From Sagittula sp048553715 (GTDB lineage: Bacteria; Pseudomonadota; Alphaproteobacteria; Rhodobacterales; Rhodobacteraceae), in the NCBI RefSeq assembly GCF_048553715.1, contig NZ_JBLZNC010000002.1, positions 186,001 to 250,000 of the forward strand: a DNA stretch of 64,000 nt. The letters run 5' to 3'. Each line of letters starts with the position of its first letter. Within the stretch, counting starts at the first letter, position 1. This document shows positions 33,529-42,190 of this stretch, one piece after another. Both the position numbers and the translations under genes were made by a program. A model generated the notes under the pieces. The model made no database searches. It was not told the origin of the DNA and was given only the letters and a program-made list of their open reading frames with translations.

Positions 33529-34884
33529 TCAGCGGCGCGTCACATGCAGCCAGATTCCGTCACGGGCGCGCACGGTCAGATGTGCCTCTGGCACCGGGGT
33601 TTTGCCCGCGACCGGGGCCACGCGCAGATCGCGCAGCACTGTGGACAGCAAAAGCACCCCCTCGATCATGGCGAAACCTGCACCAGGACAGACCCGCGCA
33701 CCGGCGGAAAACGGCATGTAGGCCTCGCGCGCGCAGTGCCGCCCCGCATCGGTTTGCCAGCGCGCGGGGTCGAAATCGTCCGGCCGGTCCCAGATGCGCG
33801 TGTGCCGGTGCAGGTGCCAAGGGCTCAGCACCATCTGCGCGCCCACCGCAATATCGCGGTCGCGGAACCGTTCGGGGCAGGTCGCCTCGCGCACCATCAT
33901 CGGCACGGGCGGATACAGGCGCAGGGTCTCGCGGAACACATCGCGCGACAGGCGCAGCTGGGCCACCTCGGCAAAGCTGCCCCCGGTCAGGGTGCTGCGC
34001 GCCTCTGCGGCCAGTTTGTCCTGCCAGTCGGGGTAAAGCGCCATGAGATAGAGCGCCCACCCCAGCGCCGAGGCCGAAGTCTCGTGCCCCGCAAGAAAGA
34101 AGATCGCCACTTGGTCGACCATCTCGGCGGGGGTGAATGTCTCGCCGGTCTCGGGGTCGCGGGTGGTCATGATCTTTGTCGCCAGATCGTCGGGGGCGGT
34201 GCCTGCGGCGATCTCGGCGGCGCGCCGTTCGGTCAACTGCGTGATCAGCGCGCGAATCCGCCGTGCCGCACGTTTGGTGTCGCGTCGGAACAGACGCGGC
34301 ATCCAACGCGGACCTTTGACAAAAGCGGCGAGGTTCAGGATCGGCTGGGTGCGCTGATAGGCGCGGAATTCGTGAAACACCTTGGTGGCCAGCGCGTCCT
34401 CGATCGGCAGGCTGAACAGGGTGCGAAAGATCACATCGGCGGCGACATGGCTGGCGGCCTCTTCAATTTCGACGGTGGTGCCCGCCTGATCGGTCAGACG
34501 CGCGGCCATTGCTTCGGCCGCAGCCTGCATCGCGGGAAAGGTCTCGCGCAGGCGCCCTCCCTCAAAGGCGGGGTCGATGATGCGTCGCTGCCGCTGCCAC
34601 GTGGCGCCGTTGGTGACAAAGACGGACTCGCCCAAAAGCGGGCGCAGCCCCGCACCGATCCGGTCCGATTTCGGGAAATCCATCGGCCGCGCCTTCAGGA
34701 TCTCTGCCACCAGATCCGGTTGGTTCACCAGATACGACCGAAAGAAGGGGGTGCGGAATTCGGCCATCCAGGCGCGGTACAGCCGAGCGGGTTGAGCCGA
34801 CAGGATGTCCTGCCGGAACAGTTTGGCATAGCGCCACAGCGACACGCGGTCGGGGCGGGCTGCGGGCTTGGGCGGTTGGGTCAT
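33529..34884 (-). CDS. cytochrome P450
   Basis: The 451-residue monooxygenase has all core motifs: I-helix AGHETS (265-270), ExxR as ETLR (319-322) and the heme-binding loop PFSAGARVCPG with the thiolate ligand Cys399. There is no N-terminal membrane anchor, so it is probably soluble and uses separate redox partners, which are not encoded here. Substrate is unknown. Its start overlaps the stop of the upstream hydrolase-like gene (ATGA), so the two are likely coproduced. Confidence 0.95.
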   Translation of the reverse strand: MTQPPKPAARPDRVSLWRYAKLFRQDILSAQPARLYRAWMAEFRTPFFRSYLVNQPDLVAEILKARPMDFPKSDRIGAGLRPLLGESVFVTNGATWQRQRRIIDPAFEGGRLRETFPAMQAAAEAMAARLTDQAGTTVEIEEAASHVAADVIFRTLFSLPIEDALATKVFHEFRAYQRTQPILNLAAFVKGPRWMPRLFRRDTKRAARRIRALITQLTERRAAEIAAGTAPDDLATKIMTTRDPETGETFTPAEMVDQVAIFFLAGHETSASALGWALYLMALYPDWQDKLAAEARSTLTGGSFAEVAQLRLSRDVFRETLRLYPPVPMMVREATCPERFRDRDIAVGAQMVLSPWHLHRHTRIWDRPDDFDPARWQTDAGRHCAREAYMPFSAGARVCPGAGFAMIEGVLLLSTVLRDLRVAPVAGKTPVPEAHLTVRARDGIWLHVTRR

Positions 34885-36140
34885 GCGATATCCGTGAATT
34901 TGGACACCGCGTGATCGATGCGGCTGGCCGAGGGCGGACGCCCGTCGTAGCGCTGCCTCAGATTCATTGGCCCCGCCGTGATCTGGAAGTAATCGTAATC
35001 CAAGGGGCGATCAAAGGCGCAGAGATATTGGAAATGCAGGCGGAAAAACCGCCAGCGCAGCGTCTTCCACCGCGCGGGGCTGAGCGATTTGGTGAACTGC
35101 GCCGAAAACACCAAGGGCCAGCGTTTGTCTGCGGGTGCAACACCAGAGACGCTGACCGGATCGCATAGGGCAAAGGCACAGCCGTCGCCCGGTGCCGTGA
35201 CATCGACCCATGCCAGCTCGTTTCGCGCCGACAGATATTGAAGATCGCCGCGCAAGCGTTTGGCATCGCGTAGAAAAGACACCATGGGCACGACTTGGCC
35301 GAGGCTGAGAAACCCCAGTTTCGGGCCCCTATCGGGCACCCGACCCGCGCGGATCAGATCGGCCAGAATGGACACCGCCAGATGCGCGCCGGAGGAATGG
35401 CCCACGACCAGCACCTCGTCCACATCGTCGCGCAAGGCCTGCGCAATGGTGTCTGCGAACGCGGCCATGCGGCGTTCCAGATCCGGCGGATTGGCCCCAC
35501 GGTAGCGTGCCGAATAGGCGTAGTCATGCATGAGGTAGTAGACAAATGTCTTGGCGTCCTTGGATTTGAACCAGCGCAGCGTGCCCACGAACAAAACCAG
35601 TCCCAGCGCCCCCCCCAGACCCGCAGCCCATCCCCCGATCATGTCGGACAAGCCGCCACGGATCAGCGCAAACAGCCCCCAGCCCAGACCCAGCGCCACC
35701 AAAAGCTGCAGGATCAGCGCCCCTACCGGGTAAAGCGCCGCGATCACCGGTCCTTTGCGCAGCTTCATCAGCCGCCAAAGCGCGCCGGTGGCGATATATT
35801 CCCATGCGGTGCGCGCAAGCTGGGCATAGGTCGCGGGGATCGTGTTCGACATGCTGTCGCGCACGATATCGGACCAGACCAGCACATCGACATCTACGGC
35901 GACATCCTCGCCGTCAATGGTGGCATCCACATGCCAGCCATAGGCCCCGCCGCCACGTTTCGGCGACAGGTTCAGCGTGTAGCCGGAGATGCGCGCCTGT
36001 TCCGCGCCTTCTTTACGGTAAAGTTCGCGGTAGCGTCGGGGGTGGATCGGGTCATAGCCGGGGATGTAGAACACACGCCGCCTGCGCACGCCGCCCTCGG
36101 GCGCGCCGGTCTGTGCGGTTTTCTCCGCTGCGTGGTCCAC
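34881..36140 (-). CDS. membrane-anchored alpha/beta hydrolase-like protein
   Basis: The 419-residue protein begins with a cytoplasmic segment RRRVFYIPGYDPIHPRRYREL. Two membrane spans follow (about 132-160 and 170-188), then a domain with nucleophile elbow VVGHSSGAH (GHSSG, 247-251). This fits a serine hydrolase, but the family is not firmly recognised. It is translated with the downstream P450 gene through an ATGA overlap. A joint role, for example on a lipid-like substrate, is inference only. ccdA lies upstream on the same strand. Confidence 0.75.
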   Translation of the reverse strand: MDHAAEKTAQTGAPEGGVRRRRVFYIPGYDPIHPRRYRELYRKEGAEQARISGYTLNLSPKRGGGAYGWHVDATIDGEDVAVDVDVLVWSDIVRDSMSNTIPATYAQLARTAWEYIATGALWRLMKLRKGPVIAALYPVGALILQLLVALGLGWGLFALIRGGLSDMIGGWAAGLGGALGLVLFVGTLRWFKSKDAKTFVYYLMHDYAYSARYRGANPPDLERRMAAFADTIAQALRDDVDEVLVVGHSSGAHLAVSILADLIRAGRVPDRGPKLGFLSLGQVVPMVSFLRDAKRLRGDLQYLSARNELAWVDVTAPGDGCAFALCDPVSVSGVAPADKRWPLVFSAQFTKSLSPARWKTLRWRFFRLHFQYLCAFDRPLDYDYFQITAGPMNLRQRYDGRPPSASRIDHAVSKFTDIA

Positions 36141-36198
36141 TCGTATCCCTCACCTTTTGGCGCAGCCTATCGCGGCTTTGCGGCAAGAGTAAGACCCG

Positions 36199-36948
36199 TC
36201 AGCCAACCCGTGTCAGGGCAGGGAAGGTTTCCAGCAACCAAAAGCTGAAGGCAGAGAACGCACCGGTCAGCAGCGCCAGACCCACACAGATCAGCAAAAC
36301 CCCCATCGCTTTTTCGATCACGCCCATCCAGCGCTTCAGGCGGTTCATCACCCCCACCGCGCGGCTGAGGAACAGCGCCGCCAGCAAGAAGGGAATGCCC
36401 AAGCCCGCCGCGTAGACCGCCAAAAGCAGGGTGCCGCGCGTCACGGAGGCCTCTGTCATGGCCATGCCGATGATTGCCCCAAGGATCGGTCCCATGCAGG
36501 GCGTCCAGCCAAAGGCAAAGGCCAGCCCGAGGATATAGGCCCCGAAGGCCGACCCGCCCGCATCGCCCGCGTCCAGTCGCGCCTCGCGGTTCAGAAAGCC
36601 GATCCGGAAAACGCCCAAAAAGTGCAGACCGAAGACGATCACCACCACACCGGCGACACGCCCCAGAAGCACCTGATTTTGCAAAAAGAACTGTCCCAGC
36701 CAGCTTGCGGTGAAGCCAAGGAAGATAAAGACCGTCGACAGCCCCAGCACGAAAAACAGCGCGGCCAGCATGACCTTGGCCCGGCCCCGCCCGGCCTGCA
36801 TGTCGCCAAGGCTGACGCCGGACATGAACGCCAGATACGGCGGCACCACCGGCAGCACACAGGGGCTGATAAAAGACACAAGACCCGCCGTCAGGGCGAT
36901 GAACATGGCGGGCAGCAACGAGGCATCAAAGATATCGAATCCGAACAT
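36199..36948 (-). CDS. ccdA: CcdA-type cytochrome c biogenesis thiol-disulfide transporter
   Basis: The 249-residue membrane protein has six predicted spans and the two conserved Cys in FISPCVLPVVPPYL and GWTPCMGPILG. It passes electrons from cytoplasmic thioredoxin to the periplasm for heme attachment and disulfide reduction. The ATG at 36948 begins MFGFDIFDASLLPAM; the frame to 37053 is an unsupported extension. No other cytochrome c maturation genes are next to it. The adjacent tusA gene on the other strand is also sulfur related. Confidence 0.92.
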   Translation of the reverse strand: MFGFDIFDASLLPAMFIALTAGLVSFISPCVLPVVPPYLAFMSGVSLGDMQAGRGRAKVMLAALFFVLGLSTVFIFLGFTASWLGQFFLQNQVLLGRVAGVVVIVFGLHFLGVFRIGFLNREARLDAGDAGGSAFGAYILGLAFAFGWTPCMGPILGAIIGMAMTEASVTRGTLLLAVYAAGLGIPFLLAALFLSRAVGVMNRLKRWMGVIEKAMGVLLICVGLALLTGAFSAFSFWLLETFPALTRVG

Positions 36949-37041
36949 GGGATTGTGCTTAGGGCAATTCCCGCGCCCCGTCACGTCGCGCGCGCTCACA
37001 TCCCCGTGGACGCATTGACACACAAGCGCTAAACGGTTGGC

Positions 37042-37263
37042 ATGACACAGCATCTCGACGCTTTGGGGCTGCTATGCCCCCTCCCCGTCCTGAAGGCGCG
37101 CAAGCGTTTGTCAGGGCTGGCCTCCGGCGACGTTCTGACCGTTGCCACCGATGATCCCGCCGCCGTGGTGGACATGCCGCATTTTTGCGCCGAAGCCGGT
37201 CACACGCTGGTGGACCACCGCGAGGATGGCGCGGCCATCCTGTGGACAATCCGCAAAGGGTAG
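37042..37263 (+). CDS. tusA: TusA-family sulfurtransferase
   Basis: The 73-residue protein carries the CPxP motif at its N-terminus (DALGLLCPLPVLKARK, Cys12). TusA/SirA proteins pass persulfide sulfur to partners in tRNA thiolation, molybdenum cofactor synthesis or sulfur metabolism. It is divergent from ccdA and convergent with rne, separated from the latter by a strong hairpin. The exact partner cannot be told from the context. Confidence 0.9.
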   Translation: MTQHLDALGLLCPLPVLKARKRLSGLASGDVLTVATDDPAAVVDMPHFCAEAGHTLVDHREDGAAILWTIRKG

Positions 37264-37292
37264 CGCCGCCCCATCCCACGCCACGGCAACAA

Positions 37293-37321
37293 AAAGCCCG
37301 CGTTCATCGAACGCGGGCTTT
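37293..37321. terminator. bidirectional terminator between tusA and rne
   Basis: AAAGCCCGCGTTC and GAACGCGGGCTTT form a perfect 13-bp stem around a 3-base loop, flanked by A and T residues. It can stop both the plus-strand tusA and the minus-strand rne transcripts. Confidence 0.85.
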
Positions 37322-37346
37322 GTTGTTTGTCAGCGACTGCGCCGGT

Positions 37347-40300
37347 TTATCGGCCCAGCGACCACCAGCCGCGCCGTTTCTTGGCGGGCTCGGCCTCCTC
37401 GGCCTTAGGTGCCGCTTCTGTCGCATCAGACACCGGCTCTGCGGTCTCGACCACGGGTGCGGCTGCTTCCTCGGCCTGGGCAGGCTCGGGCTCGGGTGCG
37501 GATTCAGCCGCGGCCCCCATGCCCATCTGCGCGATGATATCCGACGCCTTGACGCGTGTGCGGGCGGGGCGCGGAGCCTCTTCGCTTCCGGCCTCAACCG
37601 GGGCCTCGACGGCTGGTGCTTCGGGCTTTGCCTCAGCGGCTGCCGGCTCCGGCGTGGTCGGCGCGGCAGAGGAGGCCTCCGCTTCGGGGCTATCTGTTGC
37701 CTCGGTCGCAGTCTCCTTGGCCTTCGACTTACTGCTGCTGCGCGAACGCGACCGCGAGCGGCTGGAGGTCGATTTCGGCTTGGCCTCAGTCGTATCCTCC
37801 GCGGCTTTGACCTCTGCGGGCTCCTCGGTGGGTGCGTCACCCTCCGCAGGCGCCTCGGTCGTCTCGGGTTTCACCTCGGTGTCGCCCTCGACAGAGGTCG
37901 TCTCCGCCCCCGTATCGCTGTCGCTGCTGTCCTTCGACTTGGGCTTGCGGCGGCGACGGCGGCGCTTTTTCTTGGGCTTCTCGTCGCCTTCTTCCGAGGT
38001 CGATGTCTCTGTCTCAGTGGTCTGGGCCTCTTCGACCTCGGCCTCGTCTGCGGCCTCGTCGATGGCATCCATGATGGACGTGTCGACCGATACCACCGGC
38101 GCGGTGGCGTCCGGAACAGCACGGGTCGCGGTCTTGAACTTCTCCATCGAGAAATCAGGCGCGATCAGATGCGGATCCCCTTCGATGCGCACAGCCATTC
38201 CGTAGCGCGATTCGATCATCGCGATATGTTCACGCTTTGCGTTCATCAGGTAGTTGGCGATGCCCACGGGGCATTTGACCAGAACCTCACGCGAGCGACG
38301 GCGCACGCCCTCTTCCTCGATCTGGCGCAGGATCTGCAGCGCCATGTTGTCGTCGGAGCGGATCAGGCCCGTGCCGTGGCAGGCCGCGCAGGGCTGGGTC
38401 GTGGCCTCGATCATGCCGGGGCGCAGACGCTGGCGCGACATTTCCAACAGGCCAAAGCCCGAAATGCGGCCCACCTGGATGCGCGCGCGGTCGGTTTTCA
38501 GCTTGTCTTTCAGACGCTTCTCGACGGCGGCGTTGTTCTTGCGCTCGTCCATATCGATGAAGTCGATGACGATCAGACCGGCGAGGTCGCGCAGACGCAG
38601 CTGGCGCGCCACCTCCTCGGCGGCCTCCAGGTTGGTCTTGACGGCGGTCTCCTCGATGGAGCCTTCCTTCGTCGCGCGGCCAGAGTTCACGTCGATGGCC
38701 ACCAGCGCCTCGGTCACGCCGATCACGATGTAGCCGCCGGATTTCAGCTGCACGGTCGGATTGAACATCCCGCCGAGGTAGCTTTCGACCTGATAGCGCG
38801 CGAACAGCGGCATCGATTCGTTGTAGTGTTTCACGTTCTTGGCGTGGGACGGCATGATCATTTTCATGAAGTCCTTGGCCACGCGATAGCCACGCTCGCC
38901 CTCGACCAGAACCTCGTCGATCTCACGCGAGTACAGATCGCGGATCGAACGTTTGATCAGGTCGCCCTCTTCGTAGATCTTGGCGGGTGCGACGGATTTC
39001 AGCGTCAGTTCGCGGATCTGTTCCCACAGACGCTGGAGGTATTCGTAGTCGCGTTTGATCTCGGTTTTGGTGCGCTTGGCTCCGGCGGTGCGGATGATCA
39101 GACCCGCGCCCTTGGGCACGTCGATCTCATTGGCAATCGCCTTGAGCTTCGAGCGGTCCGTGGCGTTGGTGATCTTGCGCGAGATGCCACCACCGCGCGC
39201 GGTGTTGGGCATCAAAACGCAGTAGCGGCCAGCCAGCGACAGATATGTGGTCAGCGCAGCCCCCTTGTTGCCGCGCTCTTCCTTGACCACCTGCACCAGC
39301 ATGATCTGGCGCACCTTGATCACTTCCTGGATCTTGTAGCGGCGCGGGCGCGGTTTGCGCACGGGGCGGATGTCTTCTTCGGTGTCGTCATCGGCCACCG
39401 ATTCGATGGTCTCGTCGCGGTCCTTGGCCTCTGTCTTCTTGGAGGTCTTGGACTTGCTGGACGGTGCAGGCGCGTCGTCCTTGGCGTCGTCTTCTGCGTC
39501 ACCGGAGGTCTCTTCGGCGTCAGCGGTCTTCTCTGCCTCGGCGGTGTCTTCGGCGGGGGTCTCGCCCGGCTCGCCGGTCACGACAACCGCGTCGTCGTCG
39601 GAGGCCGCAGCGATGGGACGTTTGGGCGCGTCTTCGGTGGTCTCTTCGGCCTCGGCGGTCTGTTCAGCCTCGGTCTCGATGCTGTCGGACGCCACGGCCA
39701 CGGCGTCATCCACCGGAGCGGCGGGTTCTGCGGCGGCAGGCACAGCCTCTGCTGCGGGGGTGTCCATGTCCGCCTCGGCCAGCGTGGTGTCGGGGGCTGC
39801 ATCCGCGTCCTGCGCTGCGGCCTCGGACACTGCGGCGGGCTCTTGTGCCTCGGCCACGTCGACAGGCTCGGCCACGGGCGCTTCTGCGACGGTTTCCATG
39901 GGCGACAGGCCCTCGCCCTCGGCGCCGGCGTCATTCACGCCCTCGTCAAGATCGATGGTCTCCATCCCCGACGGCTCGCGCGGGGTGTTGTCCTGAGCGG
40001 TGTCCTTCTCCGACGACGTGGTGGTCGATTTGGATTTGCTGCTGGTAGACTTCTTGCGCGACCGCGAACGCGAAGACGACGAGCGTTTGGGCTTGTCCTC
40101 TTCCTCTTCGGCGGCGGCGGCCAAAGCGGCCTCTTCTTCCATCAGCGCCTTACGGTCGGCGACGGGGATCTGGTAGTAATCGGGGTGGATTTCCGAGAAC
40201 GCAAGGAACCCGTGGCGGTTGCCACCGTAGTCCACAAAGGCCGCCTGCAAGGACGGCTCTACGCGCGTGACCTTTGCGAGGTAGATATTGCCCGCCAGCT

Positions 40301-40409
40301 GGCGCTTGTTCTCCGACTCAAAGTCGAATTCTTCAACTTTGTTCCCGTCCACGACCACGACACGCGTTTCTTCCGCGTGTGTGGCATCGATAAGCATCTT
40401 CTTTGCCAT
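37347..40409 (-). CDS. rne: ribonuclease E/G family endoribonuclease
   Basis: The 1020-residue RNase E is the main mRNA-decay endonuclease and degradosome scaffold. The S1-type N-terminus (MAKKMLIDATHAEETRVVVV) is split by a Ser/Arg, acidic low-complexity insert (about 95-395). The catalytic core follows with ALVAIDVNSGRAT and LIVIDFIDMDERKNN (the two catalytic Asp) and the zinc-link CAACHGTG. The C-terminal third is disordered and Ala/Glu/Lys rich, the likely partner-binding arm. AAGG lies before the ATG. A long upstream gap suggests autoregulation through the leader. Confidence 0.97.
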   Translation of the reverse strand: MAKKMLIDATHAEETRVVVVDGNKVEEFDFESENKRQLAGNIYLAKVTRVEPSLQAAFVDYGGNRHGFLAFSEIHPDYYQIPVADRKALMEEEAALAAAAEEEEDKPKRSSSSRSRSRKKSTSSKSKSTTTSSEKDTAQDNTPREPSGMETIDLDEGVNDAGAEGEGLSPMETVAEAPVAEPVDVAEAQEPAAVSEAAAQDADAAPDTTLAEADMDTPAAEAVPAAAEPAAPVDDAVAVASDSIETEAEQTAEAEETTEDAPKRPIAAASDDDAVVVTGEPGETPAEDTAEAEKTADAEETSGDAEDDAKDDAPAPSSKSKTSKKTEAKDRDETIESVADDDTEEDIRPVRKPRPRRYKIQEVIKVRQIMLVQVVKEERGNKGAALTTYLSLAGRYCVLMPNTARGGGISRKITNATDRSKLKAIANEIDVPKGAGLIIRTAGAKRTKTEIKRDYEYLQRLWEQIRELTLKSVAPAKIYEEGDLIKRSIRDLYSREIDEVLVEGERGYRVAKDFMKMIMPSHAKNVKHYNESMPLFARYQVESYLGGMFNPTVQLKSGGYIVIGVTEALVAIDVNSGRATKEGSIEETAVKTNLEAAEEVARQLRLRDLAGLIVIDFIDMDERKNNAAVEKRLKDKLKTDRARIQVGRISGFGLLEMSRQRLRPGMIEATTQPCAACHGTGLIRSDDNMALQILRQIEEEGVRRRSREVLVKCPVGIANYLMNAKREHIAMIESRYGMAVRIEGDPHLIAPDFSMEKFKTATRAVPDATAPVVSVDTSIMDAIDEAADEAEVEEAQTTETETSTSEEGDEKPKKKRRRRRRKPKSKDSSDSDTGAETTSVEGDTEVKPETTEAPAEGDAPTEEPAEVKAAEDTTEAKPKSTSSRSRSRSRSSSKSKAKETATEATDSPEAEASSAAPTTPEPAAAEAKPEAPAVEAPVEAGSEEAPRPARTRVKASDIIAQMGMGAAAESAPEPEPAQAEEAAAPVVETAEPVSDATEAAPKAEEAEPAKKRRGWWSLGR

Positions 40410-40991
40410 GTAACCTTATTGCACGCCGCAAGCCCCCGGCGCCGGGAGGCGCAAGAAGTCGAGGGGCGTGTCTTGTCTGTGCGAATGGTGACGTCGGACG
40501 GCATGGCTGTTGGGGGGCGTTTCCGCTCCTGCCCATGTGCCTGTCTTGCGTCGCGCGCGTCATCGCGGTTCTTCTCCGACATTGTATTGCGCATAGTCCG
40601 CAACCAACGCCCGTTCATGAAGCCCGTCGCTTTTGGCGGTCCGGGCTTGGTTCATCGGCCGTTCAGGGTCTGAAAGGCTTCCCTTTCATTCGCCCCTTGG
40701 GCCCAATCGGTCTGCGCAGGATGCCTGTGGCATCACAGTCGCAGCGAATCTCTGTGGCGGCTTGCCCTACTGTGTCCTTCGGGGAACACATCGGACAAGA
40801 AAACCTGACCCCTAGCATAGTGTGCTGCGGCCCTAAAAGACAATGGGCAAAACACCGCGCGGGCCGGGCCGGACGCAGGTTTTCCACAAGCGCGCAGCAT
40901 TTGATCGGTTTCGCGCCGTCCGCGACCCAGTTACCGCCAAACCCGTGACATTCAGGTTAACGCCCCCGCGACCAAAAGCATGGGGCCCTCG
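40410..40991. other. 582-bp gap between rne and anmK, likely rne leader
   Basis: No convincing gene is seen here. It contains a candidate promoter facing rne (40814-40843), several GC-rich hairpins (for example CCCGGCGCCGGG near 40437), and TTTTCCACA at 40880-40888, one mismatch from a DnaA box. Both rne and anmK are on the minus strand, so most of this stretch is probably the rne 5' untranslated region. Confidence 0.5.
40814..40843 (-). promoter_or_regulatory. candidate sigma70 promoter of rne
   Basis: On the minus strand TTGTCT (40838-40843) and TATGCT (40814-40819) are separated by 18 bp. This would give a transcript start near 40806 and a leader of roughly 400 nt before rne. Confidence 0.4.
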
Positions 40992-42128
40992 TCAGACCTC
41001 TCCGCCCTGCTGTTGCACAACTGCAGCGACACGCGGCTTGGCACGGCTGATCTGCCCGCCACCCACGGGTGCGGCGACCCCGGTGGTGCCCGGCGCCGAC
41101 GTAGGCAGGCCCCGCGCCACCCGCACCGCAAGATAGGCAAAGGCCTGCGCCTCCAGCATATCGCCGTCCAGCCCGACAGATTCGACAGGCTCCACTGGGC
41201 AATCCAACCCCGCCTTGAGCATTTGCATCATGACCGGATTGTGCCGCCCGCCGCCCGTGACAAGCAAGCGCGCAGGCGGCTTGGGGCAATGTTCCATCCC
41301 CACCATCACAGCCGTCGCCGCCATGCCTGTCATTGTGGCCGCCGCATCCGCGTCCCCCAGCTCGCGCACCAGATCCAGCATGAGCGAGAAATCGTCCCGA
41401 TCGAGGGATTTCGGCGGCATCCGGCGAAAGAACGGCTCGTCCAGAAACAGCTCCAGCGCGCCGTCTTCGACGCGCCCCTGACGCGCCAAAGCCCCGTCGC
41501 GGTCAAAGGTCAGACCACGCCGCTGCATCATCAGATCGTTGATGGGCGCATTCGCAGGGCCCGTGTCAAAGGCCAACAACGCGCCAGCAGCCTCTGGGCG
41601 ATCCTTGGTCGGGTCAACCCATGTCAGGTTGCCCACCCCGCCGAGGTTGAGAAAGCACAAAGGCTCGGTCGCGCCGATCCAGCGCGCGCAGGCCCAATGG
41701 AAAAACGGCGCAAGCGGTGCGCCCTCTCCCCCCAAAGCCACATCCGCAGACCGGAAATCCCAGACCACGTCACAGCCCAAAGCCTCGGCCAGATCATCGC
41801 CAGAGCCAAGCTGATGCGTGCCGCGCCCGCGCGGGTCATGGGCGAGCGTCTGGCCATGAAACCCCGCCAAGGCAATGCCGTCATAATCTGACATCGCTTC
41901 CAGATGCGCGCGATGCACAACCTCGGACGCCGCTGCCAGATCGCCATCCTGCCACTGACCCAAGGCCGCTCGCAGCACCGCCTGCTCAGTGTCGGAATAG
42001 GCGCGGTAGCCGCTTTCGCCAAACTGCTGGATCGTCACGCCATCGGTCAGAACGCAGGCCGTATCGACCCCGTCCAGTGATGTTCCCGACATCGCACCCA
42101 ATGCCCAGATCGGCCCTGCTGTCATCAT
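40992..42128 (-). CDS. anmK: anhydro-N-acetylmuramic acid kinase
   Basis: The 378-residue kinase phosphorylates and opens 1,6-anhydro-MurNAc to MurNAc-6-P in cell wall recycling. The N-terminal ATP-binding block GAMSGTSLDGVDTA and internal LNLGGVGNLTWV and FDTGPANAPIND are typical of the family. It is divergent from tyrS, with 62 bp between their starts. Other recycling genes are not in the window. Confidence 0.96.
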   Translation of the reverse strand: MMTAGPIWALGAMSGTSLDGVDTACVLTDGVTIQQFGESGYRAYSDTEQAVLRAALGQWQDGDLAAASEVVHRAHLEAMSDYDGIALAGFHGQTLAHDPRGRGTHQLGSGDDLAEALGCDVVWDFRSADVALGGEGAPLAPFFHWACARWIGATEPLCFLNLGGVGNLTWVDPTKDRPEAAGALLAFDTGPANAPINDLMMQRRGLTFDRDGALARQGRVEDGALELFLDEPFFRRMPPKSLDRDDFSLMLDLVRELGDADAAATMTGMAATAVMVGMEHCPKPPARLLVTGGGRHNPVMMQMLKAGLDCPVEPVESVGLDGDMLEAQAFAYLAVRVARGLPTSAPGTTGVAAPVGGGQISRAKPRVAAVVQQQGGEV

Positions 42129-42190
42129 GCCCTTTTCCTCGCCCGTCTTGGCCCTTATACGGCTGTCACCGTTTATACGAGAGGCCCCCC

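Noticed and set aside
37185..40673. 1162-aa open frame on the plus strand
   Set aside because: It lies antisense over rne, is rich in Gly/Arg/Leu as expected for a shadow frame, and has no recognisable domain.
41717..42190. N-terminal extension of tyrS
   Set aside because: The region is antisense to anmK, and TyrS motifs begin after the ATG at 42191.
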